NCBI GenBank assembly: GCA_050693935.1
Contig: JBOGWU010000076.1
Location: 20,900 to 84,899 of the forward strand
DNA: 64,000 nucleotides
Direction of reading: 5' to 3'
Source: WHSV01 sp050693935
GTDB lineage: Bacteria; Actinomycetota; CADDZG01; WHSQ01
A model generated the notes under the pieces. That model was given only the letters and a program-made list of their open reading frames with translations. It had not been told where the DNA came from and ran no database searches. Every line of letters starts with the position of its first letter. Position 1 is the stretch's first letter. Below are positions 26,298 to 34,598 of the stretch, piece by piece. A program made the translations under genes and the position numbers.

Positions 26298-27038
26298 CTA
26301 CGCGACGCCGGACAGCGGTAGCCACGCCCCGCGCAGATGACCTGCGGATTCGGAGCACAAGAACTCGATGGTCGCCGCCACGTCTTGCGGTGGGATCCAG
26401 GCGGAGTGGTCTGCGCCGGGCATAGTCGCCCGGTTGGCCGGCGTGTCGAGAATGGAGGGAGCGATCGCATTCGCCGTCACGCCGAAAGAACGGTTTTCCT
26501 CTGAGATCACCTCGGCGAGCAGCCCGACGCCCGACTTGGCGATGGCATAGGCGGCCTGTCCGGCCCTATCGAAGCGCGCCGTGCGCGCCGACACGAGAAC
26601 GATCCTTCCCCACCCACCCTTGCGCATCCAGGGCAGCACGGCCCTGCAGCAAAGGAAGCCCGAGGTGAGGTTGATATCCATCATTCTCGTCCAGGTCTCC
26701 AGGGAGTGCTCGTGCACCTCCTCGCCGCCCTTCCAACCACCAACGAGGTGCACGAGTGCGTCAATACCTCCGAGGTGAGCGCCTGTCTCAGCAACCGCCT
26801 CGTCGACGGCATCGGGGTCGGTTACGTCGGCGGCCACGAGCTCGAGCTCCTTGTCGATCGAGCCGAGCTCCGAAACCAGTCGATCCCGTTCATCCTCGAC
26901 GCGCCACGTGGTCGCAACTCTGTGACCCGCCAGAAGCAGGCGCCGGGTCACGACCCCGCCGAGGGCTCCGGTGCCGCCGGTGACGAGGATCCTGCGTTCG
27001 GTGAAACCCGACGGGGCGGATGGTTGGTCTTCTGACAT
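26298..27038 (-). CDS. Short-chain dehydrogenase/reductase
   Basis: 246-aa NAD(P)-dependent oxidoreductase of the SDR family. Seen: the cofactor motif VTGGTGALGGVVTRRLL (about 15-31), DINLTSGFLCCRAVLPWM, the catalytic Ser region VLVSARTARF, and YAIAKSG carrying the Tyr-x3-Lys pair. LVHLVGGW replaces the usual NNAG motif, a variant often seen in short actinobacterial SDRs. It sits between a transaldolase-like gene (3 bases) and GH15 (23 bases), suggesting a small carbohydrate operon. Substrate unknown. Confidence 0.85.
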   Translation of the reverse strand: MSEDQPSAPSGFTERRILVTGGTGALGGVVTRRLLLAGHRVATTWRVEDERDRLVSELGSIDKELELVAADVTDPDAVDEAVAETGAHLGGIDALVHLVGGWKGGEEVHEHSLETWTRMMDINLTSGFLCCRAVLPWMRKGGWGRIVLVSARTARFDRAGQAAYAIAKSGVGLLAEVISEENRSFGVTANAIAPSILDTPANRATMPGADHSAWIPPQDVAATIEFLCSESAGHLRGAWLPLSGVA

Positions 27039-27041
27039 GGG

Positions 27042-27764
27042 TCATACTCCTTGCCGGGAAGTTTGGGGTTGGTCTTGGGGGTGGGACGCTTCGGCATAAG
27101 AAGGCGGCAACTCGCCGAGGTCGGGCCTCGCCTGATTCCAGTCTGCGAGGAACTTCTGGAAGCCGGCGTCGGTTAGCGGATGGTGCACGAGCTTCTCGAA
27201 CAGCGAGAAGGGCATCGTCGCGATGTCGGCCCCGAGACGGGCCGCCTCGACCACGTGGAGCGGGTGACGCAGGCTTGCGGCGAGGATCTGCGTGGCATAG
27301 CCCTGGACGTCGTATATCGCGGAGATCTCGGACAGCACCTCCAGGCCACTCACGGAGACATCGTCCAGGCGTCCGATGAATGGCGAGACGATGTAGGCGC
27401 CGGCCTCTGCTGCGACGAGTGCCTGCGTCGATGAGAAAACGAGCGTCATATTGACTTTGATCTCTTCGTCGACGAGCTTGCGCGTTGCGGCCAGTCCATT
27501 GGGAGTGCATGCAATCTTGACGATGGTGTTGTCGGCAATCTGCCGGATGTCGTGGGCCTGGCGTATCAACACCTCGGTGTCATCCGACGCGGTCTCTACG
27601 GAGACCTCGCCATCCACGATGGAGCAGATCTCTTTGACAAGGGGAAGGAAGTCGCGGTGCTCTCTGGTCACGAGTGTCGGATTCGTCGTTATCCCTCGCA
27701 GAACTCCCCAACGGTGGGCCTCACGAATCTCATCGAGGTTCGCGGTGTCCAAAAACAGCTTCAT
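27042..27764 (-). CDS. Transaldolase/fructose-6-phosphate-aldolase-like protein
   Basis: 240-aa protein of the small transaldolase family. Seen: MKLFLDTANLDEIREAHRWG (1-20), GITTNPTLV, the Schiff-base Lys in TIVKIACTPNGLAA (about 83-96), and VSPFIGRLDDVSVSG. Products of the family split fructose-6-phosphate or act as transaldolase. It is about 25 residues longer than E. coli FSA through a Pro/Gln-rich tail. The frame extends 108 bases upstream, but the ATG at 27764 has GGGAGGA at ideal spacing. Precedes the SDR and GH15 genes. Confidence 0.88.
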   Translation of the reverse strand: MKLFLDTANLDEIREAHRWGVLRGITTNPTLVTREHRDFLPLVKEICSIVDGEVSVETASDDTEVLIRQAHDIRQIADNTIVKIACTPNGLAATRKLVDEEIKVNMTLVFSSTQALVAAEAGAYIVSPFIGRLDDVSVSGLEVLSEISAIYDVQGYATQILAASLRHPLHVVEAARLGADIATMPFSLFEKLVHHPLTDAGFQKFLADWNQARPDLGELPPSYAEASHPQDQPQTSRQGV

Positions 27765-27820
27765 AGTGTCCTCCCTATTGGGACGCCGGCGAATTGAAGA
27801 GTCCCTCTCTTCACGTCTAT

Positions 27821-28210
27821 TCATTGAGTGACGACGACCTTGCCGCGCATTTGTTGCGGGTGTATCGAGCACTCGTAGTAGTAGTCGCCGGGTTCGTCGA
27901 AGGTGATGCTTGCACTAACCCCGATGGCGAGATCCTTCGTCACATCGATGCCGTCCAGGAACTGCACGTTGTGGGGAAAGTTGTCCTCGTTGGTCCAGGT
28001 GACCTCGGTTGCCGGGGACACCTGGATCACTTGCGGCTCAAACTTGTAGCTCCGTGGCAGCGTCACGTCGCTCGTCTCAACCGGCTCGGCGCTCAACTCG
28101 AACGGAGGCTGGTCTCCGGAGCCGGCATCGGCCGCCGAGGCGCCGTCACCAGATGAGCACCCCGCGGCTAGGAGGCCCGCCGCAGCGACGGCCGCGATCA
28201 GCACCTTCAT
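27821..28210 (-). CDS. Cupredoxin-domain lipoprotein
   Basis: 129-aa lipoprotein: signal peptide and lipobox LLAAGC (Cys at about residue 18), a short linker, then a plastocyanin-like domain. Type-1 copper ligands are visible: His in NFPHNVQF, then Cys-x2-His and Met in YYECSIHPQQM near the C-terminus. Likely an outward-facing single-electron carrier. Last gene of a four-gene, end-overlapping operon (29477 to 27821). The Cys-Ser-Ile-His spacing is that of azurin-like proteins of the EfeO/plastocyanin group. Confidence 0.85.
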   Translation of the reverse strand: MKVLIAAVAAAGLLAAGCSSGDGASAADAGSGDQPPFELSAEPVETSDVTLPRSYKFEPQVIQVSPATEVTWTNEDNFPHNVQFLDGIDVTKDLAIGVSASITFDEPGDYYYECSIHPQQMRGKVVVTQ

Positions 28211-28569
28211 AGTTGGGCCTCCGCTTCCGCTCGAACGCTGGAGCGAGCTGCTTTCGAGTTCGTGGCTCGGTGGACGGCTCCGACGAACAGCAGGACGAAT
28301 GCTCCCGCGTTGAGAACCTCAGAGATGGTGTGCGCGAACAGAAACTGCGTGATGTTCACGTGGTAGGTCATGTAGCAGATCTCGGCCACCGCGAACAGCG
28401 AGAACCCCCACCCCAGCGTGCCGGCGCCCGTTTCGAACGCCCGGAACGCAAAGTAGCTGCCGAGGGCGAACAGCGCGATGTGCACGACGAGAAAGAAACC
28501 CCAGGGGAACTCGTTGATGAAGTCGCAGCAGGGGTGTTCGAGGAGCTGCGGAGGTGCAGAAAAGATCAT
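28207..28569 (-). CDS. Small membrane protein of cupredoxin operon
   Basis: 120-aa protein with about three transmembrane helices (WGFFLVVHIALFALGSYFAF, GWGFSLFAVAEICYMTYHV, ISEVLNAGAFVLLFVGAV). Cys-Cys at residues 14-15 (HPCCDF), and several His in or near helices could bind copper or haem. It overlaps both neighbours by 4 bases, so it is translated together with the cupredoxin and the 74-aa protein. No named family recognised. Confidence 0.65.
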   Translation of the reverse strand: MIFSAPPQLLEHPCCDFINEFPWGFFLVVHIALFALGSYFAFRAFETGAGTLGWGFSLFAVAEICYMTYHVNITQFLFAHTISEVLNAGAFVLLFVGAVHRATNSKAARSSVRAEAEAQL

Positions 28570-28790
28570 GTCAACTCTCCTTCTTGTAGGTCGGCATTGT
28601 GCGAGGCACGTAGGGCGACGGTCACCAGGCCGCCGATCGTGATCAGCATCCCTAGGAGCGTGACCCCGTGACCGGCGTCTCCCAGGTAGCTCGGCATCGT
28701 CAGAACGTGGTATCCGATGTCGAGCACCCCGCCTGCGCCGGTGATGATCAGCCCGGCCCGCATCGTCGGTGGCATCCGCTTGAACGCCAT
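28566..28790 (-). CDS. 74-aa two-helix membrane protein
   Basis: Very short membrane protein: MRAGLIITGAGGVLDIGYHV forms a first helix and GVTLLGMLITIGGLVTVALR a second, with a polar tail. The start ATG directly follows the stop of the 228-aa exported protein, and the stop overlaps the 120-aa protein start. Operon position is the main support for it being real. Function unknown. Confidence 0.6.
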   Translation of the reverse strand: MAFKRMPPTMRAGLIITGAGGVLDIGYHVLTMPSYLGDAGHGVTLLGMLITIGGLVTVALRASHNADLQEGELT

Positions 28791-29477
28791 CTAGAACCGC
28801 CCGGGGAACTGCTTGATGATGCCGAAGCTCAGCATGTCGGCCATGTGCAGAGCCTGTCGGTGGATACCGTCGTAGGCCGCGATGTCCGCGTCCCAGTCGG
28901 CGTTGAGGCGCGCTACCGCTTCGTTGAGCGTGCGGTCGAGATGGTGCTTCATCATTGCTCGCATCTCAGACTTGGGCCAGTTCGCAGGGTTCGCCCTGTT
29001 CAGGAAGTCGGCGATTTCCCTGCCGTTTACTCTCCATTGCTCGATGGTGTCCTCGACGCCCGGAGTGTCGGCGTTCTTCGCGGCGGTTAGCACATCGGCT
29101 GCGATGAGGATGTGCTCGCGCAGCAGGGACGAGAGCTGCTCTCCGGCCGCATGCCCGTAGTAGGGCTTGATGGCATCGCCGATGTGGTCCTGGTTGCTCA
29201 GCAGGCGGGTCGCGGTCGCGTCGATGTCGGGAAGCTCGGCAATCGCGCTCACGATGAACATGCGGGTCCAAGTGACGTGGTCTTCCCACAGCTTGCGCAT
29301 GGCGTTGCGAAGCACGATCGCCTGCTTGGTGCGCAGATTGGCGTTGCTGTGGTGGTGGCCGGCCGCGGCCTTGGCCGTGGGATCCGGCGGAACCTGTGCC
29401 ACGCCCACCAGCGCAACCGTCAGTCCGATGACCGTGGCCACGACGGCCACTCTCGTTCGGAGCCCCCTGGGGCTCAT
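28791..29477 (-). CDS. Exported helical protein with His-rich N-terminus
   Basis: 228-aa protein with a signal peptide (TRVAVVATVIGLTVALVGVA), a His cluster GHHHSN just after cleavage, and an all-helical mature part with a likely four-helix bundle (LRKAMRKLWEDHVTW-type helix, SNQDHIGDAIKPYYGHAAGE, LREHILIAADVLTAAKNA, MKHHLDRTLNEAVARL). Many His and Asp residues at helix-typical spacing suggest metal binding, ferritin-like in style. First gene of the cupredoxin operon, divergent from the SufR-like regulator across the twin palindromes. Function unknown. Confidence 0.7.
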   Translation of the reverse strand: MSPRGLRTRVAVVATVIGLTVALVGVAQVPPDPTAKAAAGHHHSNANLRTKQAIVLRNAMRKLWEDHVTWTRMFIVSAIAELPDIDATATRLLSNQDHIGDAIKPYYGHAAGEQLSSLLREHILIAADVLTAAKNADTPGVEDTIEQWRVNGREIADFLNRANPANWPKSEMRAMMKHHLDRTLNEAVARLNADWDADIAAYDGIHRQALHMADMLSFGIIKQFPGRF

Positions 29478-29589
29478 CTGGCTTGCGATGTCCCTCTCCT
29501 TTCCTCCTCACCGGCGTTTCCTAACGCCAATGAATATGGTCGTTAGATAAGAACCTATCCGCCCAGGGGTCGAAGTGTCAAGGAAATAA

Positions 29590-29605
29590 ACTAAAACAGA
29601 TTAGT
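29590..29605. promoter_or_regulatory. Operator palindrome 1 (ACTAA-N6-TTAGT)
   Basis: ACTAAAACAGATTAGT: 5-bp arms around 6 bases. It lies just upstream of a minus-strand promoter candidate for the cupredoxin operon (TTGACA, complement of 29576-29581; TAGGTT, complement of 29552-29557; 18-base spacer). The same palindrome recurs at 29640-29657. Confidence 0.65.
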
Positions 29606-29635
29606 GAAATAGGCAGAGCGAAGAACGAAATACAC

Positions 29636-29664
29636 TTTGCACTAAGAAGATTTAGTGATATATA
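29636..29664 (+). promoter_or_regulatory. SufR-like gene promoter with operator palindrome 2
   Basis: TTTGCA at 29636-29641, a 17-base spacer and TATATA at 29659-29664. The spacer is filled by CACTAAGAAGATTTAGTG (29640-29657), a perfect 6-bp-arm palindrome. Binding there would block RNA polymerase, so autorepression is expected. The -10 ends 6 bases before the ATG, so the transcript is probably leaderless. Confidence 0.7.
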
Positions 29665-29670
29665 GGAAGC

Positions 29671-30381
29671 ATGTCAGAGAACCTGAGGACCGGAGCAAAG
29701 GCGGTAGCGGCGTTGGACGACGACCTCCGCCGGGCGATGTACCTGTTCATCAGGGCCGCCGGCCGGCCCGTGTCCCGCGACGAGGCGGCCGACCACGTGG
29801 GCATCTCCCGGAAGCTCGCCGCCTTTCACCTGGACAAGCTGGTCGAGCGCGGGCTCCTCGCGGCGCATTACGCCCGGGTGGGCGAACGCAGCGGGCGAGG
29901 AGCCGGTCGTAGTTCGAAGCTCTACGAGCCCTCGGACATCGAAGTCGACATCTCTCTACCCGAGCGCCGTTACGACGTGGTGGGAGAGTTCCTGGTCGAG
30001 GCCCTCGCCGAAGAGGCCGACCGTCCGGCTAGAGAGGTGGCGCAGCGGATCGCTCGCGAGAAGGGTCGGGCCATCGGCGACGCGGTTCGGTCCCAGCGAC
30101 ACCTCCGACCACCCGGAGCCGAGCGCGCCATGGCGGTCGCCGAAGAGGTGCTGGAGGAGCGCGGGTACGAGCCTTACCGGGACGAGGCCGGCGAGGTCTC
30201 CCTACGGAACTGCCCCTTCCATGTCCTCTCGCAACAAGCGCCGGAGCTCGTGTGCGGCCTGAACCGTGAGTTCGTCGACGGGATGCTGCGCGGGCTTGGC
30301 AACGAGAACGTCGAGGCGGTGCTCCAACCGACGCCCGGTGAGTGTTGCGTCAAGCTGCGTCCAAAGGAGTCGCACGGATGA
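29671..30381 (+). CDS. SufR-like iron-sulfur helix-turn-helix regulator
   Basis: 236-aa DNA-binding protein of the COG2345 type. Seen: an N-terminal winged helix-turn-helix (LRRAMYLFIRAAGRPVSRDE, then HVGISRKLAAFHLDKLVERG), a middle helical region, and Cys 181, 195 and 225/226 in CPFHVLSQQAPELVC and PGECCVKL. The C-x13-C-x29-C spacing resembles the cluster ligands of SufR. It probably senses oxygen, NO or iron state and binds the palindromes just upstream. The ATG is about 7 bases from the -10. Its stop overlaps folE by 3 bases. Confidence 0.82.
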   Translation: MSENLRTGAKAVAALDDDLRRAMYLFIRAAGRPVSRDEAADHVGISRKLAAFHLDKLVERGLLAAHYARVGERSGRGAGRSSKLYEPSDIEVDISLPERRYDVVGEFLVEALAEEADRPAREVAQRIAREKGRAIGDAVRSQRHLRPPGAERAMAVAEEVLEERGYEPYRDEAGEVSLRNCPFHVLSQQAPELVCGLNREFVDGMLRGLGNENVEAVLQPTPGECCVKLRPKESHG

Positions 30382-31016
30382 ATGTTTCGGTCGTGACCAC
30401 GGGAAACGGTCATCGCGCCGTAGGTGACCTTCCTCGGCTCACCTTGGAGAGGGGACAGGAGGACCGCCTGATTCGAGCAGAGGCCGCAGTTGCGGAACTC
30501 CTCGAGGCGCTGGGCATCGACACCGAGGAAGAGGGCACCCGTGAGACGCCGCGGCGCGTCGCCAAGATGTATCAGGAGATGCTGACGCCCAAACCTTTCA
30601 ACCTCACTACGTTCGAGAACACCGAGCACTACGACGAGCTCGTCATAGCGCGATCGATACCCTTCACCTCGCTGTGTCAGCACCACATGCTGCCGTTCTC
30701 TGGGCACGCGCACGTTGGGTATGCACCGGGCGAACGAATCGTCGGTTTGTCGAAGCTTGCGCGGATCGTCGGCTACTACGCCCACTCTCTCCAGGTGCAG
30801 GAGAGGCTCACGAAGCAGATCGCGGACTTCATCGAGCGAGAGCTGCGGCCCAAGGGAGTGGGAGTGGTGCTGGAGGCGGAACACATGTGCATGACGATTC
30901 GTGGCGTTCAGGCGACGGGATCGAGAACCGTCACGTCGAGCATGCTCGGCCTTCTCCGAGACAATCCCTCGACCCGCAACGAATTCCTCGCGCTGGCGGG
31001 AATGGGACGCGCTTGA
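30378..31016 (+). CDS. folE: GTP cyclohydrolase I
   Basis: 212-aa enzyme converting GTP to 7,8-dihydroneopterin triphosphate, the first step to folate and pterins. Seen: GTRETPRRVAKMYQEML (about 52-68), the zinc-binding Cys-His pair FTSLCQHHMLPF, GYAPGERIVGLSKLARIV, QERLTKQIADFI, and the second zinc Cys in EAEHMCMTIRG. ATG with AAAGGAG upstream, overlapping the regulator's stop. Co-transcription with a redox regulator suggests controlled pterin supply, or a second folE elsewhere. Confidence 0.93.
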   Translation: MNVSVVTTGNGHRAVGDLPRLTLERGQEDRLIRAEAAVAELLEALGIDTEEEGTRETPRRVAKMYQEMLTPKPFNLTTFENTEHYDELVIARSIPFTSLCQHHMLPFSGHAHVGYAPGERIVGLSKLARIVGYYAHSLQVQERLTKQIADFIERELRPKGVGVVLEAEHMCMTIRGVQATGSRTVTSSMLGLLRDNPSTRNEFLALAGMGRA

Positions 31017-31066
31017 TCGAGGCTTCCGGACGTCTTCTGACGTTGGCTTTCTGCTCGGACGCGGAA

Positions 31067-32110
31067 CTAAGGTTTCGTGAGAACCACCTTCAACGCTCCC
31101 GTTTCCGCCGCACGAGCAAAGATGTCGTACGCCTCCATGAATTGATTCAGTGAGAATCGATGAGTGATGAACTCATCCACTTCGAGCTGCCGAGATGTGA
31201 CCAGTTTCAGAAGGGTGGCTGTGGAGTAGGTGTCCACGAGGCCGGTCTTGATCGCCACGCCCTTGATCCAGAGATCCTCGAGATGAAGGGTTGCAGGCTT
31301 GCCGTGCACTCCTACGTTCGCGACCCGACCTCCCGGACGGATCAATTCGGCACAAAGCTCGAACGTCTCGGGGATGCCGACCGCCTCTATCGCTACATCC
31401 GCCCCGAGACCCTCCGTCAACTCTTTGACCGCGGCTACTGCATCCTCGCGCGAGTTGTTGATCGTTTCGCTGGCTCCAAAGGCCTTTGCTGCTTTTAGCC
31501 TCGCGTCGGCTACATCGATAGCGACGATATGGCTGGGCGAGAACAGCTGCGAGGTCAACATCGACGATAGGCCGATAGGCCCCGCGCCGACAACGGCGAC
31601 CACATCTCCCGGCTCAACGCCTCCGTTCAACACGCCCACCTCGTAACCGGTTGGTCCGATATCGGCGAGCATGAGCACACTCTCATCGGAAACACCGGAT
31701 GGGATCAGATGCGTCGACGTGTCGGCGAACGGAACTCGCACGTACTCGGCCTGGGTGCCGTCGATCTTGTGGCCGAGGATCCATCCCCCTCCTCCGACAC
31801 AGAGTCCGTAACGACTCTCACGGCAGAACCGACACCGGCCGCAGGCCGTAATGCATGAGACGAGCACGCGGTCACCTGGCTCGAGAGTCTTTACGCCGGG
31901 ACCCACCTCCTCGAGCGTCCCGACCGCTTCGTGACCGAGTATGCGCCCGTCGGTCACCGCCGGTACATCGCCCTTGAGGATGTGTAGGTCGGTCCCGCAG
32001 ATCGTGACCGCATCGACGCGCACGATCGCGTCGCCGTCCTCCACGATGGTTGGTTTGGGAACCTCTTCCCACTCTTTCTCGCCCGGCCCGTGGTACACGA
32101 CTGCACGCAT
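31067..32110 (-). CDS. Zinc-dependent alcohol dehydrogenase
   Basis: 347-aa medium-chain dehydrogenase. Seen: TICGTDLHILKG and GHEAVGTLEEVG with the catalytic-zinc Cys and His, the structural-zinc set CGRCRFCRESRYGLC, and a Rossmann motif VAVVGAGPIGLSS (about 168-180). It resembles the actinobacterial enzymes annotated as alcohol or secondary-alcohol dehydrogenase. ATG 32110 has AGGAGGT at 7-base spacing; the frame is open 9 bases further. The gene converges with folE (50 bases apart). Upstream 167 bases show no recognisable site beyond a weak GGGA-N4-CC motif. Confidence 0.9.
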   Translation of the reverse strand: MRAVVYHGPGEKEWEEVPKPTIVEDGDAIVRVDAVTICGTDLHILKGDVPAVTDGRILGHEAVGTLEEVGPGVKTLEPGDRVLVSCITACGRCRFCRESRYGLCVGGGGWILGHKIDGTQAEYVRVPFADTSTHLIPSGVSDESVLMLADIGPTGYEVGVLNGGVEPGDVVAVVGAGPIGLSSMLTSQLFSPSHIVAIDVADARLKAAKAFGASETINNSREDAVAAVKELTEGLGADVAIEAVGIPETFELCAELIRPGGRVANVGVHGKPATLHLEDLWIKGVAIKTGLVDTYSTATLLKLVTSRQLEVDEFITHRFSLNQFMEAYDIFARAAETGALKVVLTKP

Positions 32111-32277
32111 GACAACCACCTCCTGGTGACTGACCAGTTTCCGTCTTGGGAACTTCGCACCAGGTCACCGTGTGCTAAGGGTGCGGGAACGGGGGTGATG
32201 TCGCAAGATCTGCAATACCCGCGGCCTAGGGACCGCTCGGCCCGTCGCAAAGGGGTCGTCTGCCCTTCCGCCCAAGG

Positions 32278-32955
32278 TCACTGGAGCATGCGATCAGAAA
32301 ACAGATGGGCAGACTCACATCTGGATGGTTCAGATCGCCCACATGGCGACTCCTTTTCCGGAGTTGGTGTCGAGAGGTGGGCGATGCGAATGCCGGCTGC
32401 CCATCCAGGTGCGCGTCCGTCCCTAGGGGGATGGATCTCCTTTACCCGCAGACCGCTTCGCGTCAAGAGCCATGAGATGACCGAGTTGGAGTTCCACATC
32501 TCGCCCATGTCAAGCTCATCTCGTCCCCAGACAAGGGGCGGAACGGTGGCGGCGAGCTTGAGCAGGCGATGTGCTTGTCCCCGATCGTCACTGAGGCGCT
32601 GAGGGCTTGCGACTGCTTTACTGACGTCCGGGATGACCCCCTCGCGCCAGCACCGGATCTCATAGCGGAAGGCGCGGAAGCGGCCAAGGTGGCGGCTTCC
32701 AACTGGGCCTTCGACGGCTACCCCTCGGGCTACTCCGTTCGAGTCAGGGATGGGCCAAGAGTTCTCGATCACGAAACGCCCCTCAGGCAGTCTTACCTCG
32801 AGCGCCGAATGGTAAAGGTCGAGCGGTCGCCGGCGTTCGAGGCAGGCGTGGATGGCCTCGTATACGCGACCGTTGAAGCGGACGAAGTGTCCACCCGCTC
32901 CGAGAGGGAGCCAGTAGAGATGGATGCCCGCTTCGACCGCGGGTGAGGGAATCAT
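32278..32955 (-). CDS. Hypothetical protein coupled to CPBP protease
   Basis: 225-aa soluble protein: MIPSPAVEAGIHLYWLPLGA, then NGRVYEAIHACLERRRPLDL, LPEGRFVIENSWPIPD, GSRHLGRFRAFRYEIRCW and NSNSVISWLLTRSG. It looks like a compact alpha/beta protein; I do not know the family. Start overlaps the stop of the CPBP gene (ATGA). The same frame is open upstream through the whole CPBP gene; that part is a shadow. The last ~30 residues are low-complexity and less conserved-looking. Confidence 0.6.
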   Translation of the reverse strand: MIPSPAVEAGIHLYWLPLGAGGHFVRFNGRVYEAIHACLERRRPLDLYHSALEVRLPEGRFVIENSWPIPDSNGVARGVAVEGPVGSRHLGRFRAFRYEIRCWREGVIPDVSKAVASPQRLSDDRGQAHRLLKLAATVPPLVWGRDELDMGEMWNSNSVISWLLTRSGLRVKEIHPPRDGRAPGWAAGIRIAHLSTPTPEKESPCGRSEPSRCESAHLFSDRMLQ

Positions 32956-33761
32956 GCGCGGCCCGCCCGATACCCGAGCCTTCCTCGAGTGACAAACACA
33001 AGCACGACTACGGCAGCAAGCACTGTGCCGAAGATGACGAGGTCCGTTATCCCATGGACGCTGTGCGGCATGAGTGTCAGGTTGTCGCTGGCGGGAGTGA
33101 AACTTGCGTGTAGCAGGATGGGCAACAAGACGCTCCGCGTTTTGTAGTAGAGAAACGTGTAGAAGAACGCCAGGACCATCGGGAACGCGAAACCCAGAGG
33201 CCCGTAGAGCGGCACATGCCAGAGCCCCCAGACAAATCCAAGCAGCAATGTTGCCCTCATGGGGGAAAGACGATTCTGTAACCGGACCAGCGCGAATCCC
33301 CGCCATCCCGGCTCCTCCAGGGCCCCTCCGATGGTCAGCACGAGAAAGAACGTCCTCACCGAAGCGATAAGTCGGCCGGGCAATAGCGAGAGATCGATGT
33401 CTTGGCCCAATAGGGCGAGCTCGATGTTGATGAGCGTCCAAAGGAGTGCGGGCAGCCCGAGCGCATAGAGGTAGTAGCGCGCGGAAACACGCCAGCGAAC
33501 GATCGGGATAGCCCATTCGCGGAGCGAGTCTCCCGTGAACCAGGTAATGGCTGCTCCGGATATCGCGGGCCCAAAACCTCCTACGAAGAAAAGAACCATT
33601 CGAAGGATCCCGTCGCCGCTTAGGTAAGCGATTAGCCAGGATGACCATGAGATGGCAAAGGTAAGTATGAAGAACGACGGGACCTGATGATGTGTTGCCC
33701 ACGCCTTGGGACCGATCTGGCCGGGTGTGCGAGGTGAGCTAACTGCCTGGGCCGTGCTCAT
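32952..33761 (-). CDS. CPBP-family intramembrane metalloprotease
   Basis: 269-aa membrane protease of the CAAX/bacteriocin-processing (CPBP) family. Seen: about eight hydrophobic segments, the catalytic motif ALEEPGWRGFALVRLQ (Glu-Glu and Arg), and the following GLWHVPLY with the metal-ligand His, plus the final LLHASFT. ATG with GGGAGG at 7-base spacing. Overlaps the 225-aa hypothetical gene. Substrate unknown; some relatives act in immunity to bacteriocins or in membrane-protein turnover. Confidence 0.85.
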   Translation of the reverse strand: MSTAQAVSSPRTPGQIGPKAWATHHQVPSFFILTFAISWSSWLIAYLSGDGILRMVLFFVGGFGPAISGAAITWFTGDSLREWAIPIVRWRVSARYYLYALGLPALLWTLINIELALLGQDIDLSLLPGRLIASVRTFFLVLTIGGALEEPGWRGFALVRLQNRLSPMRATLLLGFVWGLWHVPLYGPLGFAFPMVLAFFYTFLYYKTRSVLLPILLHASFTPASDNLTLMPHSVHGITDLVIFGTVLAAVVVLVFVTRGRLGYRAGRA

Positions 33762-33997
33762 GACGTGGCCTCCCTTTGGTGCGTCCAGGGTGCTCCTGAT
33801 GTCGCGGAGAGCCTCGAAGCCAGTCTCTTCGTCCAGGGGATACGCCCATAGGGCCAAAACGGCACGCTAAATAAGGCCATGTGCTCCACACACGGGGCCT
33901 CTCGGTCCGCCAGGCGGGGGCCCCCTAGCCCTTCCCGGCTCAGTCGCGTCATTAGACGATTGAGTCATGCGACCTCCAAACCGAGGACGGTGCGCCC

Positions 33998-34570
33998 ATG
34001 GACCGATGGATGCAGAGACAAAGCGCGCTCAGAGCGGCCGACATCATGTCGACGCCCGCTATAGCGTGTCGCCCGGAGACATTCTTCGAGGAAGTGGCGG
34101 AAATCCTGGCTGATCGCGCAATCTCCGGAATGCCTGTAGTGAACGGAGACAACGAGGTCGTTGGAGTTATCTCGGAACGAGATCTTGCACACGCGCTCGG
34201 AGGGCCACTCATGCGGCTAGTTTTGAGACTGCCGGTGCGTAGCGGGCCCTTCCTGCGAGCACCATCACCCCGAGATGGGAGCCGAGCGCAAGACGTCATG
34301 ACGGCGCCGGCGATGCTTGCACATCCTGAGACGCCGATTCACACTCTCGCCGAGATCATGGTCAAAGAGGAGGTAAACCGCATCCCGATCGTACGTGCCC
34401 ATCGCCTCATCGGTGTCGTCACGCGAGGCGACGTCCTTGCGGCGGTTGCCGGCCTCGTTCACGGGAGTGTCAAACCCGTGCAACCGGCGGTGGTGGTCGG
34501 TTCCGGTTCACGCGACGCCAACTTCGACTTCGGTAGCCACGGGGGTGCAAAGTCGAGGGGCAGCACGTGA
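33998..34570 (+). CDS. CBS-domain-pair protein (1)
   Basis: 190-aa cytosolic protein with two CBS domains: DIMSTPAIACRPETFFEEVA through GMPVVNGDNEVVGVISERDL (about 15-62) and DVMTAPAMLAHPETPIHTLA through RIPIVRAHRLIGVVTRGDVL (about 98-149), then a Gly/Ser-rich tail. CBS pairs bind adenine nucleotides and act as energy sensors. First of four such proteins between 34 and 46 kb; begins the stress island. ATG start in a region without a strong Shine-Dalgarno sequence. Confidence 0.88.
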   Translation: MDRWMQRQSALRAADIMSTPAIACRPETFFEEVAEILADRAISGMPVVNGDNEVVGVISERDLAHALGGPLMRLVLRLPVRSGPFLRAPSPRDGSRAQDVMTAPAMLAHPETPIHTLAEIMVKEEVNRIPIVRAHRLIGVVTRGDVLAAVAGLVHGSVKPVQPAVVVGSGSRDANFDFGSHGGAKSRGST

Positions 34571-34598
34571 TGCTGAGGTATCGACCAGTCGATATGCC

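Noticed and set aside
32111..32277. GGGACCGCTCGGCCC upstream of the alcohol dehydrogenase as a DosR-like site
   Set aside because: Half-sites are one base too far apart compared with the mycobacterial consensus.
32956..33702. Upstream extension of the 32278-32955 frame through the CPBP gene
   Set aside because: Out-of-frame translation of a recognised protease; the ATG at 32955 overlaps the protease stop as in coupled genes.
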